Shown: piece after piece, positions 1 to 6,815 of the stretch
Numbering within the stretch: the stretch's first letter is position 1
Layout of the letters: the number at the start of each line of letters is the position of its first letter
Source of the DNA: Nitrospirota bacterium
GTDB lineage: Bacteria; Nitrospirota; Thermodesulfovibrionia; UBA6902; JAJYJJ01
DNA: 41,738 nt
Reading direction: 5' to 3'
Assembly (NCBI GenBank): GCA_021789595.1
Contig: JAJYJJ010000018.1
Coordinates: 1 to 41,738 of the forward strand
Program-made: the position numbers and the translations under genes
The notes under the pieces: generated by a model
What the model was told of the DNA's origin: nothing
The model's database searches: none
The model's input: the letters and a program-made list of their open reading frames with translations, nothing else

Positions 1-175
1 GAATGAGCTTGCAGGGGAATCTCTTTATAACCTCTATAGAGTTATCCGATGAACAATCATCAACAACTACAACCTCAAAATTTCCATACCTTGAGGAAAA
101 TACAGCCTCGAGGCATTTCCCTATGGTTGAGCCTCCATTGTAGTTTGGAATAATAACTGAAATGCACTTATCCAT
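1..175 (-). CDS. Glycosyltransferase family 2, N-terminal fragment
   Basis: The first 58 residues of a GT-A fold glycosyltransferase are present; the rest lies beyond the left edge of the window. Residues 7-14 read VIIPNYNG, the nucleotide-binding first strand and loop of family GT2. Residues 35-46 read VVVVDDCSSDNS, containing the DD pair that starts the sugar-nucleotide site. GT2 enzymes transfer a sugar from a nucleotide sugar to a lipid, polysaccharide or protein acceptor at the cytoplasmic face of the membrane; the acceptor cannot be told from this fragment. The start is the ATG whose complement is at 173-175. The gene diverges from the DsrE-like gene at 328. The family call is firm from the two motifs; the substrate is unknown. 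Confidence 0.8.
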   Translation of the reverse strand, partial: MDKCISVIIPNYNGGSTIGKCLEAVFSSRYGNFEVVVVDDCSSDNSIEVIKRFPCKLI

Positions 176-228
176 ATTACTATTATGAAATAAAAGGGGG
201 CTTATATTCCATATGGTTCTTTTATTTC

Positions 229-257
229 TTGACTAAAAACCATTTTTGTGATAAAAA
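229..257 (+). promoter_or_regulatory. Predicted sigma70 promoter for the DsrE-like gene
   Basis: TTGACT at 229-234 and TAAAAA at 252-257 are separated by 17 bases, about 70 bases upstream of the ATG at 328. The -35 matches consensus at five of six positions; the -10 is weaker. A GGAGGGG ribosome binding site precedes the gene. Confidence 0.4.
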
Positions 258-327
258 TATGCATTATCTAAACAGAAATTTAGCGGTAGGCTTTTAAAAA
301 ATAAACGCAGTAAAATCGGAGGGGAAA

Positions 328-597
328 ATGGCAAAGAAGATTGCAGTGCTCGTCAGGGATAGACGACAGGAGGCATTGAGGATGGCTGTTGGGCTCACGC
401 TTGCGGATGATGAGGTGAATGTGTTTATCATGGATGAGAAATTGGAACCAGACGAAGAAATGGCCCTCAATCTGGAGACATTAGGGGATCTCGACTGTAA
501 GATATTTTCCAATAATCCTGAGAACAAATTCGAACGGATGACCACGGAGGAAATTGCCAGGGCTTTGCCTAACTATGATGTTGTGATTCCATATTAA
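328..597 (+). CDS. Small DsrE/DsrF-like protein
   Basis: An 89-residue cytoplasmic protein with no signal peptide. It opens with a beta strand, KKIAVLVRD, then an amphipathic helix RQEALRMAVGLTLAD and a second strand VNVFIMDEKL. This strand-helix-strand start is typical of small DsrE/YchN-fold proteins, which take part in sulfur-relay or related redox chemistry. There is a single Cys in LDCKIF near residue 53, not in the position of the catalytic DsrE cysteine as far as can be judged, so an active sulfur-carrier role is not shown. The RBS GGAGGGG lies 3-9 bases before the ATG. The next gene downstream is a rhodanese, which fits a sulfur theme but is separated by a 234-base gap with a repeat. 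Fold assignment is moderate, function unknown. Confidence 0.55.
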   Translation: MAKKIAVLVRDRRQEALRMAVGLTLADDEVNVFIMDEKLEPDEEMALNLETLGDLDCKIFSNNPENKFERMTTEEIARALPNYDVVIPY

Positions 598-610
598 TAT
601 ATATATTTTT

Positions 611-671
611 GTCATTGCGGCTTGTCCGCAATCTTTCTGGAGAAGAAAGATTCCCGGCAAGCGGGAATGAC
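611..671. repeat. Imperfect palindromic repeat (REP-like)
   Basis: The segment starts gtcattgcgg and ends gcgggaatgac. Its two arms of about 28 bases can pair with several mismatches around a short loop. The gtcattgcgg end resembles the ends of the larger element at 14884-14988, so both probably belong to one dispersed palindromic family. It lies between the DsrE-like gene and the rhodanese and could also act as a weak terminator, though no clear T tract follows. Confidence 0.55.
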
Positions 672-831
672 ACTATGTGGCTTTACTAATGGTCTTATTA
701 TTAAGTGTTCTCTGCTGATGCGCGTTAAGGCAGGCTGCCCAGGTAAGGAGGCGATGTTGATGTTTTAATCTAATGGTTATCCATGGTAGAATTAGGAGGC
801 TTAGAAAACTTTAAAAGGAGGTAATGTAATC

Positions 832-1797
832 ATGTGGAGAGGAAAAAAGAATATCTTTAGTGTTTTAATTGCTGCTCTATTCTTTTTTGGGAGTGTATTT
901 GCAGCCTATGCAGCAGAACTGGTTGTGGATACAAAATTTGTGACTGAAAAAGAAGGCAAGTCAGGATGGGTAATCCTGGATGTAAGGGATGCGAAGGAGT
1001 ATCATGAAGGACATATACCCGGAGCAGTAAACCTGGGCGGTATGGGAGCCAAGGTCCTGCGAGACGCCACTTCAAGGGCATATACAATAGTCCCCAAAAT
1101 CGAAAAGATTTTAGGTGGTGTTGGTATAAGTAATAATGAGCACATAATCCTGTACGGCAAGGCGCATGAGACTTACGAAAACACAGTGCCCTTCTGGATA
1201 CTGGAATACCTTGGTTGCAATAGCTCTAACTTGAAGTGCACAGTGAGTTACTACGATGGGGGTTTCGAGAGATGGGTGGCAGATGGAGGCAAGTCAGAGA
1301 CCAAGGAAACTAAACTTCCTGCTGCTGCATTCAAAGCCCATGTGGTCCCAGCCAGGTTAGCTACATCGGCTGAAGTGCTCAAGGTGGTTGAGGGGAAAGA
1401 GCATGCTGTAATAATAGATGCAAGGACACCTGCCGAGTTCGAGGGTACTGATATAAGGGCATTGAGGGGCGGACATTTGAAGGGCGCAATAAACATACCT
1501 GTACAGAAGAGTTTCGATCCTAAGACCTACAGGATGCTCCCGCTCAGTGAGCAGGCAGCAATTTACAAAAATGTCCCTAAGAACGAGAGGGTAATCGTCC
1601 ACTGCCAGACAGGGACAAGGTCTACCTGGACATATCTTGTGCTCCGACAGCTTGGATACCATAATATTGCCAACTGGGACGATTCATGGCAGGTCTGGGG
1701 CAGCAATGTTAAGTATCCCGTGGAGGATGAGCAGTGGTATAACTTTGTGAAGATCAATAATACCATCAAGGCTGTAGAGAAGTTAGAAAAGAAGTAG
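832..1797 (+). CDS. Secreted two-domain rhodanese (sulfurtransferase-like)
   Basis: A 321-residue exported protein. Residues 1-28 form a signal peptide (basic start, hydrophobic core, AYAA end). The N-terminal rhodanese domain, about 32-155, keeps the ILDVRDAKEYHEGHIPGA segment but reads YGKAHET where the active loop should be, so it has no catalytic Cys. The C-terminal domain, about 172-300, has IIDARTPAEF and an intact loop CQTGTRS with Cys258. This inactive/active tandem is the usual arrangement in thiosulfate sulfurtransferases, which move sulfane sulfur from thiosulfate to a thiophilic acceptor. Location should be periplasmic. The AAAGGAGGT ribosome site at 814-822 supports the ATG at 832. 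It is followed by two further secreted proteins on the same strand. Donor and acceptor are not deducible. Confidence 0.88.
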   Translation: MWRGKKNIFSVLIAALFFFGSVFAAYAAELVVDTKFVTEKEGKSGWVILDVRDAKEYHEGHIPGAVNLGGMGAKVLRDATSRAYTIVPKIEKILGGVGISNNEHIILYGKAHETYENTVPFWILEYLGCNSSNLKCTVSYYDGGFERWVADGGKSETKETKLPAAAFKAHVVPARLATSAEVLKVVEGKEHAVIIDARTPAEFEGTDIRALRGGHLKGAINIPVQKSFDPKTYRMLPLSEQAAIYKNVPKNERVIVHCQTGTRSTWTYLVLRQLGYHNIANWDDSWQVWGSNVKYPVEDEQWYNFVKINNTIKAVEKLEKK

Positions 1798-1859
1798 CAG
1801 GGGATGTTAAACTCCTGATTCTTGTATAATTATATTTTAAAGGAAAGGAGGTGAATCCG

Positions 1860-2246
1860 ATGAGAAAGTATCTAATAGGTATCCTGACAGTTTTAGTAGC
1901 AATCTCCTTTGTAGCCGGGGCATTCGCTGCTGAGAAGAAGGCGGCAAAAGCAATGATGATGACACACATAGGTATTGTTACTGCTGTTGACGCCGCTGCC
2001 AATACTGTAACCATCAAGAGCGGGAAGAAGGAGTATGTTGTCAACATAACCCCCGAGACACCGATCATGATGGGCAAGGCAAAAAAGACCATTGAGGATG
2101 TGAAGGTTGGCGATAAGGTCAGATGTAAGCACGAGATGAAGGATGGAAAGAACATCTGCAAGGGACTTACAATACTTAAGGCAGCAGTAAAAGGAGAGAA
2201 GAAGGAAGGAGCAAAAAAGCCGGCAAAACCTGCTCCTGGCTATTAG
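1860..2246 (+). CDS. Small secreted DUF5666-like protein
   Basis: A 128-residue protein with a signal peptide ending at GAFAA. The mature part has a short beta-rich core, about residues 34-110: IGIVTAVDAAANTVTIKSG, then YVVNITPETPIMM and VKVGDKVRC. This strand pattern, with a V..VD...NTVTI start and a VGDKV end, is typical of the DUF5666/YgdI-like small barrel in periplasmic proteins. The C-terminus is Lys/Ala/Pro-rich (KKEGAKKPAKPAPGY), probably disordered. Start choice: an upstream in-frame GTG at 1851 is part of the AAAGGAGGTG ribosome site, so ATG 1860 is preferred. It follows the rhodanese by 60 bases and is followed by a hairpin at 2273. Exact function unknown. Confidence 0.65.
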   Translation: MRKYLIGILTVLVAISFVAGAFAAEKKAAKAMMMTHIGIVTAVDAAANTVTIKSGKKEYVVNITPETPIMMGKAKKTIEDVKVGDKVRCKHEMKDGKNICKGLTILKAAVKGEKKEGAKKPAKPAPGY

Positions 2247-2272
2247 TGCAATCAGTTGATCATTAAAATAAT

Positions 2273-2291
2273 GGGCCCCTCAATGGGGCCC
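2273..2291 (+). terminator. GC-rich hairpin between genes, no T tract
   Basis: A perfect 7-bp stem, gggcccc/ggggccc with loop tcaat, follows the DUF5666-like gene by 26 bases. The downstream bases on the + strand are taaaaaagg, not a T run, so simple intrinsic termination on this strand is doubtful. It may instead stabilise or separate transcripts. Confidence 0.4.
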
Positions 2292-2319
2292 TAAAAAAGG
2301 AAGTTAGGGGAGGAGTTAG

Positions 2320-3351
2320 ATGAAAAAAGGATTTGTAGTATTGATAGCTGTTTTGGCTATCGCAGTAGCAGGCTACTTCTTAGCCTTGGGGACAGGCAGC
2401 GTTGAGGCTATGGAGAAACTCAATGGCATAGCCTACATATCAGGTCATGGGGGCCACCTTGCAATCCTGAACCTCGCAACCATGAAGTCGCCAACCGATG
2501 TTGAAAAGGACAGGATAGTAATCACAGAGGCAGGTTCTGAGATGGAAGGGGTTATCGCAGGCATGAATTTTGAGAAGGCCAAAAAGGCAGGCGGAAGCCA
2601 CGGCGCAGCACTGCTGCCTGATGAGAAGCTCGCAGTTGGTCTGCTCGATGGCGATGTTGTGGTCTATGACCTCAAGACAGGCAAAAAGACAAAGCCCATG
2701 AAGGTCGGTGAGAAGTTCTGCGGCGCTAATGTCGGCCCTGATGGTAATGTCTACTTTGAGGATATGGCTAATGGAGATGTCTATGCATGGGACCCCAAGG
2801 AGATGAAGCCTGTTGACAAGATACCTGTTGGAAAGGCTGTATGCGGAATCGCCTGGACGCACGATGACAAAAAGGCATATGTCTCTGATATGGTTCAGGG
2901 CGTTGTCTATATCCTTGACTGGAAGACAAAGAAGACCATAAAGGTAATAAAGAATGTAGGGACATTTATCCACCAGCTCAAGATGACCCCGGACGGCAAG
3001 CAGGTATGGGTAGCGGCAGCAAACGAGTTTGACCCTGGATTAAAGCCGCCTACGCACCCATCACAGTTGATTGTAATCAGCACAGCAACAGACAAGATTA
3101 TAAAGAGGATTACCCTTCCAAAGGAGAGATTCGCACATGATATGGCCTTCAGCCCTGATGGAAAGACAGTCCTTGTCACAGCAAGGACATACGGCAATGA
3201 CAGCGTTGTTATGGTCATGGATACAAAGACAGACAAGATAGAGAAGACCGTATCTGTATGCTATTCATGCCATGGTGCAAATGGCATTAAGGTCTCGATA
3301 GACAAGGGTTCGCCGCTTCTCTGCGGGATAGTTGTTGACTGGAAAAAATAA
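2320..3351 (+). CDS. Membrane-anchored or secreted beta-propeller with C-terminal CxxCH
   Basis: A 343-residue protein with an N-terminal signal peptide or anchor (residues 5-27). The rest is a YVTN/WD40-like propeller: repeated strands such as LLDGDVVVYDLKTGKK, MANGDVYAWDPKEM, MVQGVVYILDWKTKK and VVMVMDTKTDK, with spaced PDGK turns. Near the end, Cys314-Tyr-Ser-Cys317-His318 makes a CxxCH c-type heme motif, followed by only 25 residues. Propellers of this kind occur in heme d1-linked proteins (NirF, NirN, NirS), where a propeller binds a tetrapyrrole. Here the fused motif suggests one covalent heme c and electron transfer in the periplasm. A GGGGAGGAG ribosome site precedes the ATG. NosL follows. 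The propeller is clear; heme attachment is inferred from the motif alone. Confidence 0.72.
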   Translation: MKKGFVVLIAVLAIAVAGYFLALGTGSVEAMEKLNGIAYISGHGGHLAILNLATMKSPTDVEKDRIVITEAGSEMEGVIAGMNFEKAKKAGGSHGAALLPDEKLAVGLLDGDVVVYDLKTGKKTKPMKVGEKFCGANVGPDGNVYFEDMANGDVYAWDPKEMKPVDKIPVGKAVCGIAWTHDDKKAYVSDMVQGVVYILDWKTKKTIKVIKNVGTFIHQLKMTPDGKQVWVAAANEFDPGLKPPTHPSQLIVISTATDKIIKRITLPKERFAHDMAFSPDGKTVLVTARTYGNDSVVMVMDTKTDKIEKTVSVCYSCHGANGIKVSIDKGSPLLCGIVVDWKK

Positions 3352-3425
3352 ACAAACAGAACAGATGACCCTACTCGAGGCCACTGGAACCTCCAGGGGC
3401 CTTAAATCTATTTCAGGAGGCCATT

Positions 3426-3884
3426 ATGCTGAGGCTGAAGGGCTTATTTCTTTTATTGCTGTCATGCCCCATGTTTTTTCTGCTGCCTTTAACCCAGGCC
3501 GGGGCCCAGGGCCCTGTTGATATCAAAAAAGGAGCCGCCTGTGCAGAATGCGGCATGGAGGTAGAGGACATGCGCTTTGCAGCGGAGGTGATCTACAAAA
3601 ATGGCAGGGTCGCCTTCATATGCTCGCCCGGCGACCTATTCAATTATTATGACAGCGAGGATAAATCCAGGATTGCAGCAGTGTATGTGAAGGATTTTTC
3701 TACAAAAAGATGGGTAGAGGCGGATAAGGCATATTATCTCTATGGAGGTGATGTAAAGGGCCCGATGGATTATGGTATAATAGCCTTTAAGGACATGGCC
3801 TCTGCTAAGGCCTTTATGAAGCAGCATAAGGCAAAGGGGATGCTGACCTTCCAAGAGGTCCTGAACAAGAAGATATATAAATAG
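3426..3884 (+). CDS. nosL: NosL-family copper-binding protein
   Basis: A 152-residue exported protein. The signal peptide covers about residues 1-27; the region SCPM at 13-16 resembles a lipobox only weakly. The mature protein begins with Cys39-Ala-Glu-Cys42-Gly-Met44 (CAECGM), the conserved metal-binding signature of NosL. Later segments AEVIYKNGRVAFICSPGDLF and VKGPMDYGIIAFKDMASAKAF are typical of the family. NosL binds Cu(I) and helps metallate nitrous oxide reductase in denitrifiers; related proteins occur in clusters without nosZ, as here. It is the first gene of a packed run with DUF4418, an ABC permease, a TPR lipoprotein and an ATPase. CAGGAGG lies 7 bases before the ATG. A 15-bp tandem duplication straddles the stop codon. 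Family assignment is strong; whether the client is NosZ is not shown. Confidence 0.85.
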   Translation: MLRLKGLFLLLLSCPMFFLLPLTQAGAQGPVDIKKGAACAECGMEVEDMRFAAEVIYKNGRVAFICSPGDLFNYYDSEDKSRIAAVYVKDFSTKRWVEADKAYYLYGGDVKGPMDYGIIAFKDMASAKAFMKQHKAKGMLTFQEVLNKKIYK

Positions 3885-3897
3885 AAGATATATAAAT
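3868..3897 (+). repeat. 15-bp perfect tandem duplication across the nosL stop
   Basis: The unit agaagatatataaat occurs twice back to back at 3868-3882 and 3883-3897. The first copy encodes the last NosL residues and supplies part of the TAG stop; the second copy fills the short gap before the ATG at 3900. As a result the DUF4418 gene has no visible ribosome binding site of its own. Confidence 0.8.
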
Positions 3898-3899
3898 AA

Positions 3900-4310
3900 A
3901 TGTCTAAATTTTTTGGCGTGATAGATTCCCTGATAGGGGTCCTTATTGTCATTATCCCAAGATATGTATTTCCCTCCTGCGAATATATCAGGCAGGTGTC
4001 CTCGCCGATGAAATGCTCCTATACGCGGAGGGCAGAGCTTGCCATAGGCATCGTTATAACAATTGGAGGGATAACGATGTTTTTCTCGAAGAGCAGGGAG
4101 GCTGTCAGGGCCGTCAGCATCATACTCATCGGCCTTGGCCTTATGACCATCCTCATACCATCATACCTTATTGGCGTATGTGCATCCCCAGAGATGCCCT
4201 GCCATTACGGGATGCTCCCATCGCTGAACCTTCTCGGCGGACTGCTTATAATCATGTCTTTGATATCCCTGTTTAGTTCAAAAGGGGCAGAACGAATTGA
4301 AAAGGCTTAA
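3900..4310 (+). CDS. DUF4418 membrane protein
   Basis: A 136-residue integral membrane protein with about four hydrophobic segments (residues 6-20, 47-61, 69-90, 107-127). It has the DUF4418 layout: conserved Cys in FPSCEY, MKCSYTRRAELAIG, VCASPEMPCHYG and a final helix. The Cys and Met residues (MKC, CASPEMPCHYG) could bind a soft metal such as copper. DUF4418 genes are commonly found next to NosL and MacB-like ABC transporters, as here. Its 3' end overlaps the TTG start of the permease by 14 bases, so translation is probably coupled. Function is not known experimentally to my knowledge; a role with NosL in copper or envelope homeostasis is inferred from context. Confidence 0.8.
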   Translation: MSKFFGVIDSLIGVLIVIIPRYVFPSCEYIRQVSSPMKCSYTRRAELAIGIVITIGGITMFFSKSREAVRAVSIILIGLGLMTILIPSYLIGVCASPEMPCHYGMLPSLNLLGGLLIIMSLISLFSSKGAERIEKA

Positions 4311-5502
4311 TCTGTTTTCCTTTGCCATGAAAAACCTCAGGCGGAGGTTTGTCAGGACTGTCCTTTTGGTCCTCGGCGTTGTCGTTGTCTCAGGCACATT
4401 GTTTTCTGCAACTATAGTTATGCAGAGCATCCAGAACAGCCTGAGGATCGGCACATACCGCCTCGGCGCAGATGTGCTTGTTGTGCCTGAAAAATACGAG
4501 GCCTCTGCAAGGAATGCACTGCTTGCAGGAGAGCCAACGAGCTTCTACATGAAAAAGGATGCGCTGGACAAGGTCAGGGCAGTCGATGGGGTAAAGAATG
4601 TATCGGCGCAGGTCTTTATACAGCCGGCAAGCTTTTCATGCTGCTATTCAGCAAATGTATTCATTGTGGGTTTCGACCCCAGGACAGACTTTACCATAAA
4701 GCCGTGGCTTGAGGAGAGCATCAAGACCATTCCTGAAGGCAATGAGATTGTAACAGGCAGAGAGATCCCTGTAAAGGTAGGCGACTACATACCGTTTTAT
4801 GGGACAGAGTTCAAGGTTGTTGGAACCCTTGAGGGTACAGGCATGAAGTTTTTTGATAACACGGTCTTTATGCCCCTTGAAACAGCATACAGGATGGCAG
4901 AGCAGTCCAGGAAAAAGGCCCGGCAGGTCCTTAACATAAGCAGCGATGATATATCCGCTGTCCTGGTTCAGGTAAAATCTGATATTACGCCTGACCGGGT
5001 GGCCATCAGGATAGAGCATGATATCCCAGGGGTAAAGGCCATCGTATCAGACCAGGTAATATCCACGGTCAGGCAGCAGATGTTTGTCCTTCTAAGGAGT
5101 ATATTCCTTATTGTAGGAGTTGCCTGGATAATGGCGCTCCTGATGATAGCCGTCGTCTTTTCCATGATCGTAAATGAAAGGCAGAGGGAGATAGGGCTGA
5201 TGAGGGCTATGGGCGCAAAGAAGTCAGGCATATTCCGCCTGATAATGTCAGAAGCCATACTGCTGTCAGGCCTCGGCGGCATCCTCGGGGTTACTGTTGG
5301 CGGCATCCTCGTCTATAGTTTCAAGAACCTGTTGATTGCATCCCTCAAGATGCCGTATCTCTGGCCATCCAGCTTCAAGATAGCTGTCCTTGTGCTGGGC
5401 TGTATCGTCCTGTCTATCATCACAGGGGCAATCGCTGCCTTATACCCTGCCTATTCTGTGAGCAAGATGGAGCCTTATGACGCAATCAGGAAAGGCGAAT
5501 AG
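4297..5502 (+). CDS. MacB/FtsX-family ABC transporter permease
   Basis: A 401-residue permease with four membrane spans in the MacB/LolC layout. The first helix is at about 19-41. A large extracytoplasmic MacB-like core domain follows (about 45-255), then three helices (about 265-290, 315-340 and 360-385). The coupling segment ERQREIGLMRAMGAKKSG and the ending ALYPAYSVSKMEPYDAIRK are hallmarks of the FtsX domain. Such permeases drive extracytoplasmic work, such as lipoprotein release or export, by mechanotransmission rather than classical transport. The TTG start at 4297 is chosen because AAAGGGG lies about 10 bases upstream; the next in-frame ATG at 4327 has no ribosome site. The partner ATPase is at 6150. 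Family assignment is certain, substrate unknown. Confidence 0.9.
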   Translation: MKRLNLFSFAMKNLRRRFVRTVLLVLGVVVVSGTLFSATIVMQSIQNSLRIGTYRLGADVLVVPEKYEASARNALLAGEPTSFYMKKDALDKVRAVDGVKNVSAQVFIQPASFSCCYSANVFIVGFDPRTDFTIKPWLEESIKTIPEGNEIVTGREIPVKVGDYIPFYGTEFKVVGTLEGTGMKFFDNTVFMPLETAYRMAEQSRKKARQVLNISSDDISAVLVQVKSDITPDRVAIRIEHDIPGVKAIVSDQVISTVRQQMFVLLRSIFLIVGVAWIMALLMIAVVFSMIVNERQREIGLMRAMGAKKSGIFRLIMSEAILLSGLGGILGVTVGGILVYSFKNLLIASLKMPYLWPSSFKIAVLVLGCIVLSIITGAIAALYPAYSVSKMEPYDAIRKGE

Positions 5503-5508
5503 AATAGG

Positions 5509-6153
5509 ATGAAATACAACCTGAGACTTGTATTGAATATACACCTTCTGGCAATACTGGTTTTAATTGCACTGCTGCCTGTTTCGTGTAAAAAGGGAGA
5601 GGCCCCTGAAAAGCAGTCTGTGCAGAATGTAAATCCATGGACAACCGAGTCTGTCTACAATGAGGTTGAGCAGAAGCTCAAGGAAAAACCCGACGACCCG
5701 GATCTATGGTACCATCTCGCAGACCTCCAGGAGCGGGATGGACAATATAAAGAGGCCATTGAGTCGTATAAAAAGGCAGTGCAGCTAAAGCCTGATATGG
5801 GATATGCCTATTTTAAGATAGGCACCGCCTATAACCATCTCGACCAGCCAGCGGATGCGGTGGCAGCCTTTAAAAAGGCGATAAGATATATGCCCAATTT
5901 TGCGGTGGCTTACAACAACCTGGCTGTGGCATATGCTAAACTCGGTAAAAAAACTGAAGAGATAAGGGCTCTCAAAAAGGCTATACGGTTGAGGCCGGAT
6001 TACGCTACTGCCAGGTTCAACCTGGCAGTAGCGTATCTGAAGGCAGGGGATAAGAAGGCTGCAATGGCTGAATACAGGTCTCTTAAAAAGATTGACGAGG
6101 GCATTGCCGATGACCTGATGAAAGAGATCAAAAAAGGCGAGGGAGGATCATGA
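5509..6153 (+). CDS. TPR-repeat lipoprotein
   Basis: A 214-residue lipoprotein. The signal sequence ends in the lipobox PVSC with Cys27 as the predicted lipidated residue; the following Lys-Lys favours no inner-membrane Asp retention signal. Residues about 65-200 form at least four tetratricopeptide repeats, for example AIESYKKAVQLKPDMGYAYF, AVAAFKKAIRYMPNFAVAYN and IRALKKAIRLRPDYATARFN. TPR arrays are protein-protein scaffolds. The gene starts 6 bases after the permease stop and its own stop overlaps the ATPase start as ATGA, so all three are almost certainly co-transcribed. No MacA-like membrane-fusion protein is encoded, so this lipoprotein may take the periplasmic partner role; that is inference. 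Confidence 0.85.
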   Translation: MKYNLRLVLNIHLLAILVLIALLPVSCKKGEAPEKQSVQNVNPWTTESVYNEVEQKLKEKPDDPDLWYHLADLQERDGQYKEAIESYKKAVQLKPDMGYAYFKIGTAYNHLDQPADAVAAFKKAIRYMPNFAVAYNNLAVAYAKLGKKTEEIRALKKAIRLRPDYATARFNLAVAYLKAGDKKAAMAEYRSLKKIDEGIADDLMKEIKKGEGGS

Positions 6154-6815
6154 TAGAGGTTAGAAATCTTACAAAGACATACAATATAGAAGGGCAGGTT
6201 ATAACAGCGGTAGACAATGTGACCCTCGATGTCAGCGAGGGCGAGTTTGTCTCCATCGTGGGCCATTCAGGAAGTGGCAAGACCACCTTGTTGAGCCTCC
6301 TTGGAGGCCTGACAAGGCCTGATTCGGGAACAGTGGTGATGGACGGCGTCAACCTCTGGGATATAGACGACAACAGGCTCTCAGAGTTCAGGAACAAAAA
6401 GATAAACTTCATCTTCCAGTTTGCAAGCCTCATACCCACCCTTACTGTCAAGGAGAATGTCTGTCTGCCTTCTGTCTTCGGACAATACAATGCCGGGGTT
6501 GATGAATATGCGGTCAGATTATTGGAGATGGTGGGGCTTTCTGACAAGATAAACTCTTACCCCTCCCAGCTTTCAGGCGGGCAGCAGAGGAGGGTTGCCA
6601 TTGCGAGGGCATTTATAAACACTCCGAAGGTAATCCTTGCAGATGAGCCCACAGGAGACCTCGATGAGGAGACAGAGAAGGAGATAATCTCCATATTCAA
6701 CAGGATGAACGCAGATGATAAGGTAACATTTATCATTGTCACCCACAACACAGAGCTTGCAGGACAGGCAAAGAGACAGTTGAGAATGAGCAACGGGGTA
6801 TTAAAGGAGGTTTAA
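6150..6815 (+). CDS. LolD/MacB-type ABC transporter ATPase
   Basis: A 221-residue ATP-binding subunit. Walker [10 protein letters not shown] is at residues 38-46, the Q-loop Gln at 90, the ABC signature LSGGQQRRV at 141-149, and Walker [13 protein letters not shown] at 161-172. The H-loop reads [10 protein letters not shown]. It is of usual length for a LolD-type subunit, and the DEPTGDLD form is typical of the LolD/MacB/FtsE subfamily. It powers the permease at 4297. Its ATG overlaps the stop of the TPR lipoprotein gene by four bases. The gene is convergent with the UDP-glucose dehydrogenase gene and overlaps it by 4 bases, with no terminator between them. Confidence 0.93.
   Translation: MIEVRNLTKTYNIEGQVITAVDNVTLDVSEGEFVSIVGHSGSGKTTLLSLLGGLTRPDSGTVVMDGVNLWDIDDNRLSEFRNKKINFIFQFASLIPTLTVKENVCLPSVFGQYNAGVDEYAVRLLEMVGLSDKINSYPSQLSGGQQRRVAIARAFINTPKVILADEPTGDLDEETEKEIISIFNRMNADDKVTFIIVTHNTELAGQAKRQLRMSNGVLKEV

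Noticed and set aside
754-768. Five-codon ORF (ATG TTG ATG TTT TAA) after AAGGAGG
   Set aside because: Too short to support; it may be a chance match in a purine-rich leader of the rhodanese gene.
4013-4276. 87-residue ORF inside DUF4418
   Set aside because: It is an alternative frame of a well-supported membrane protein and has no ribosome site or family features.
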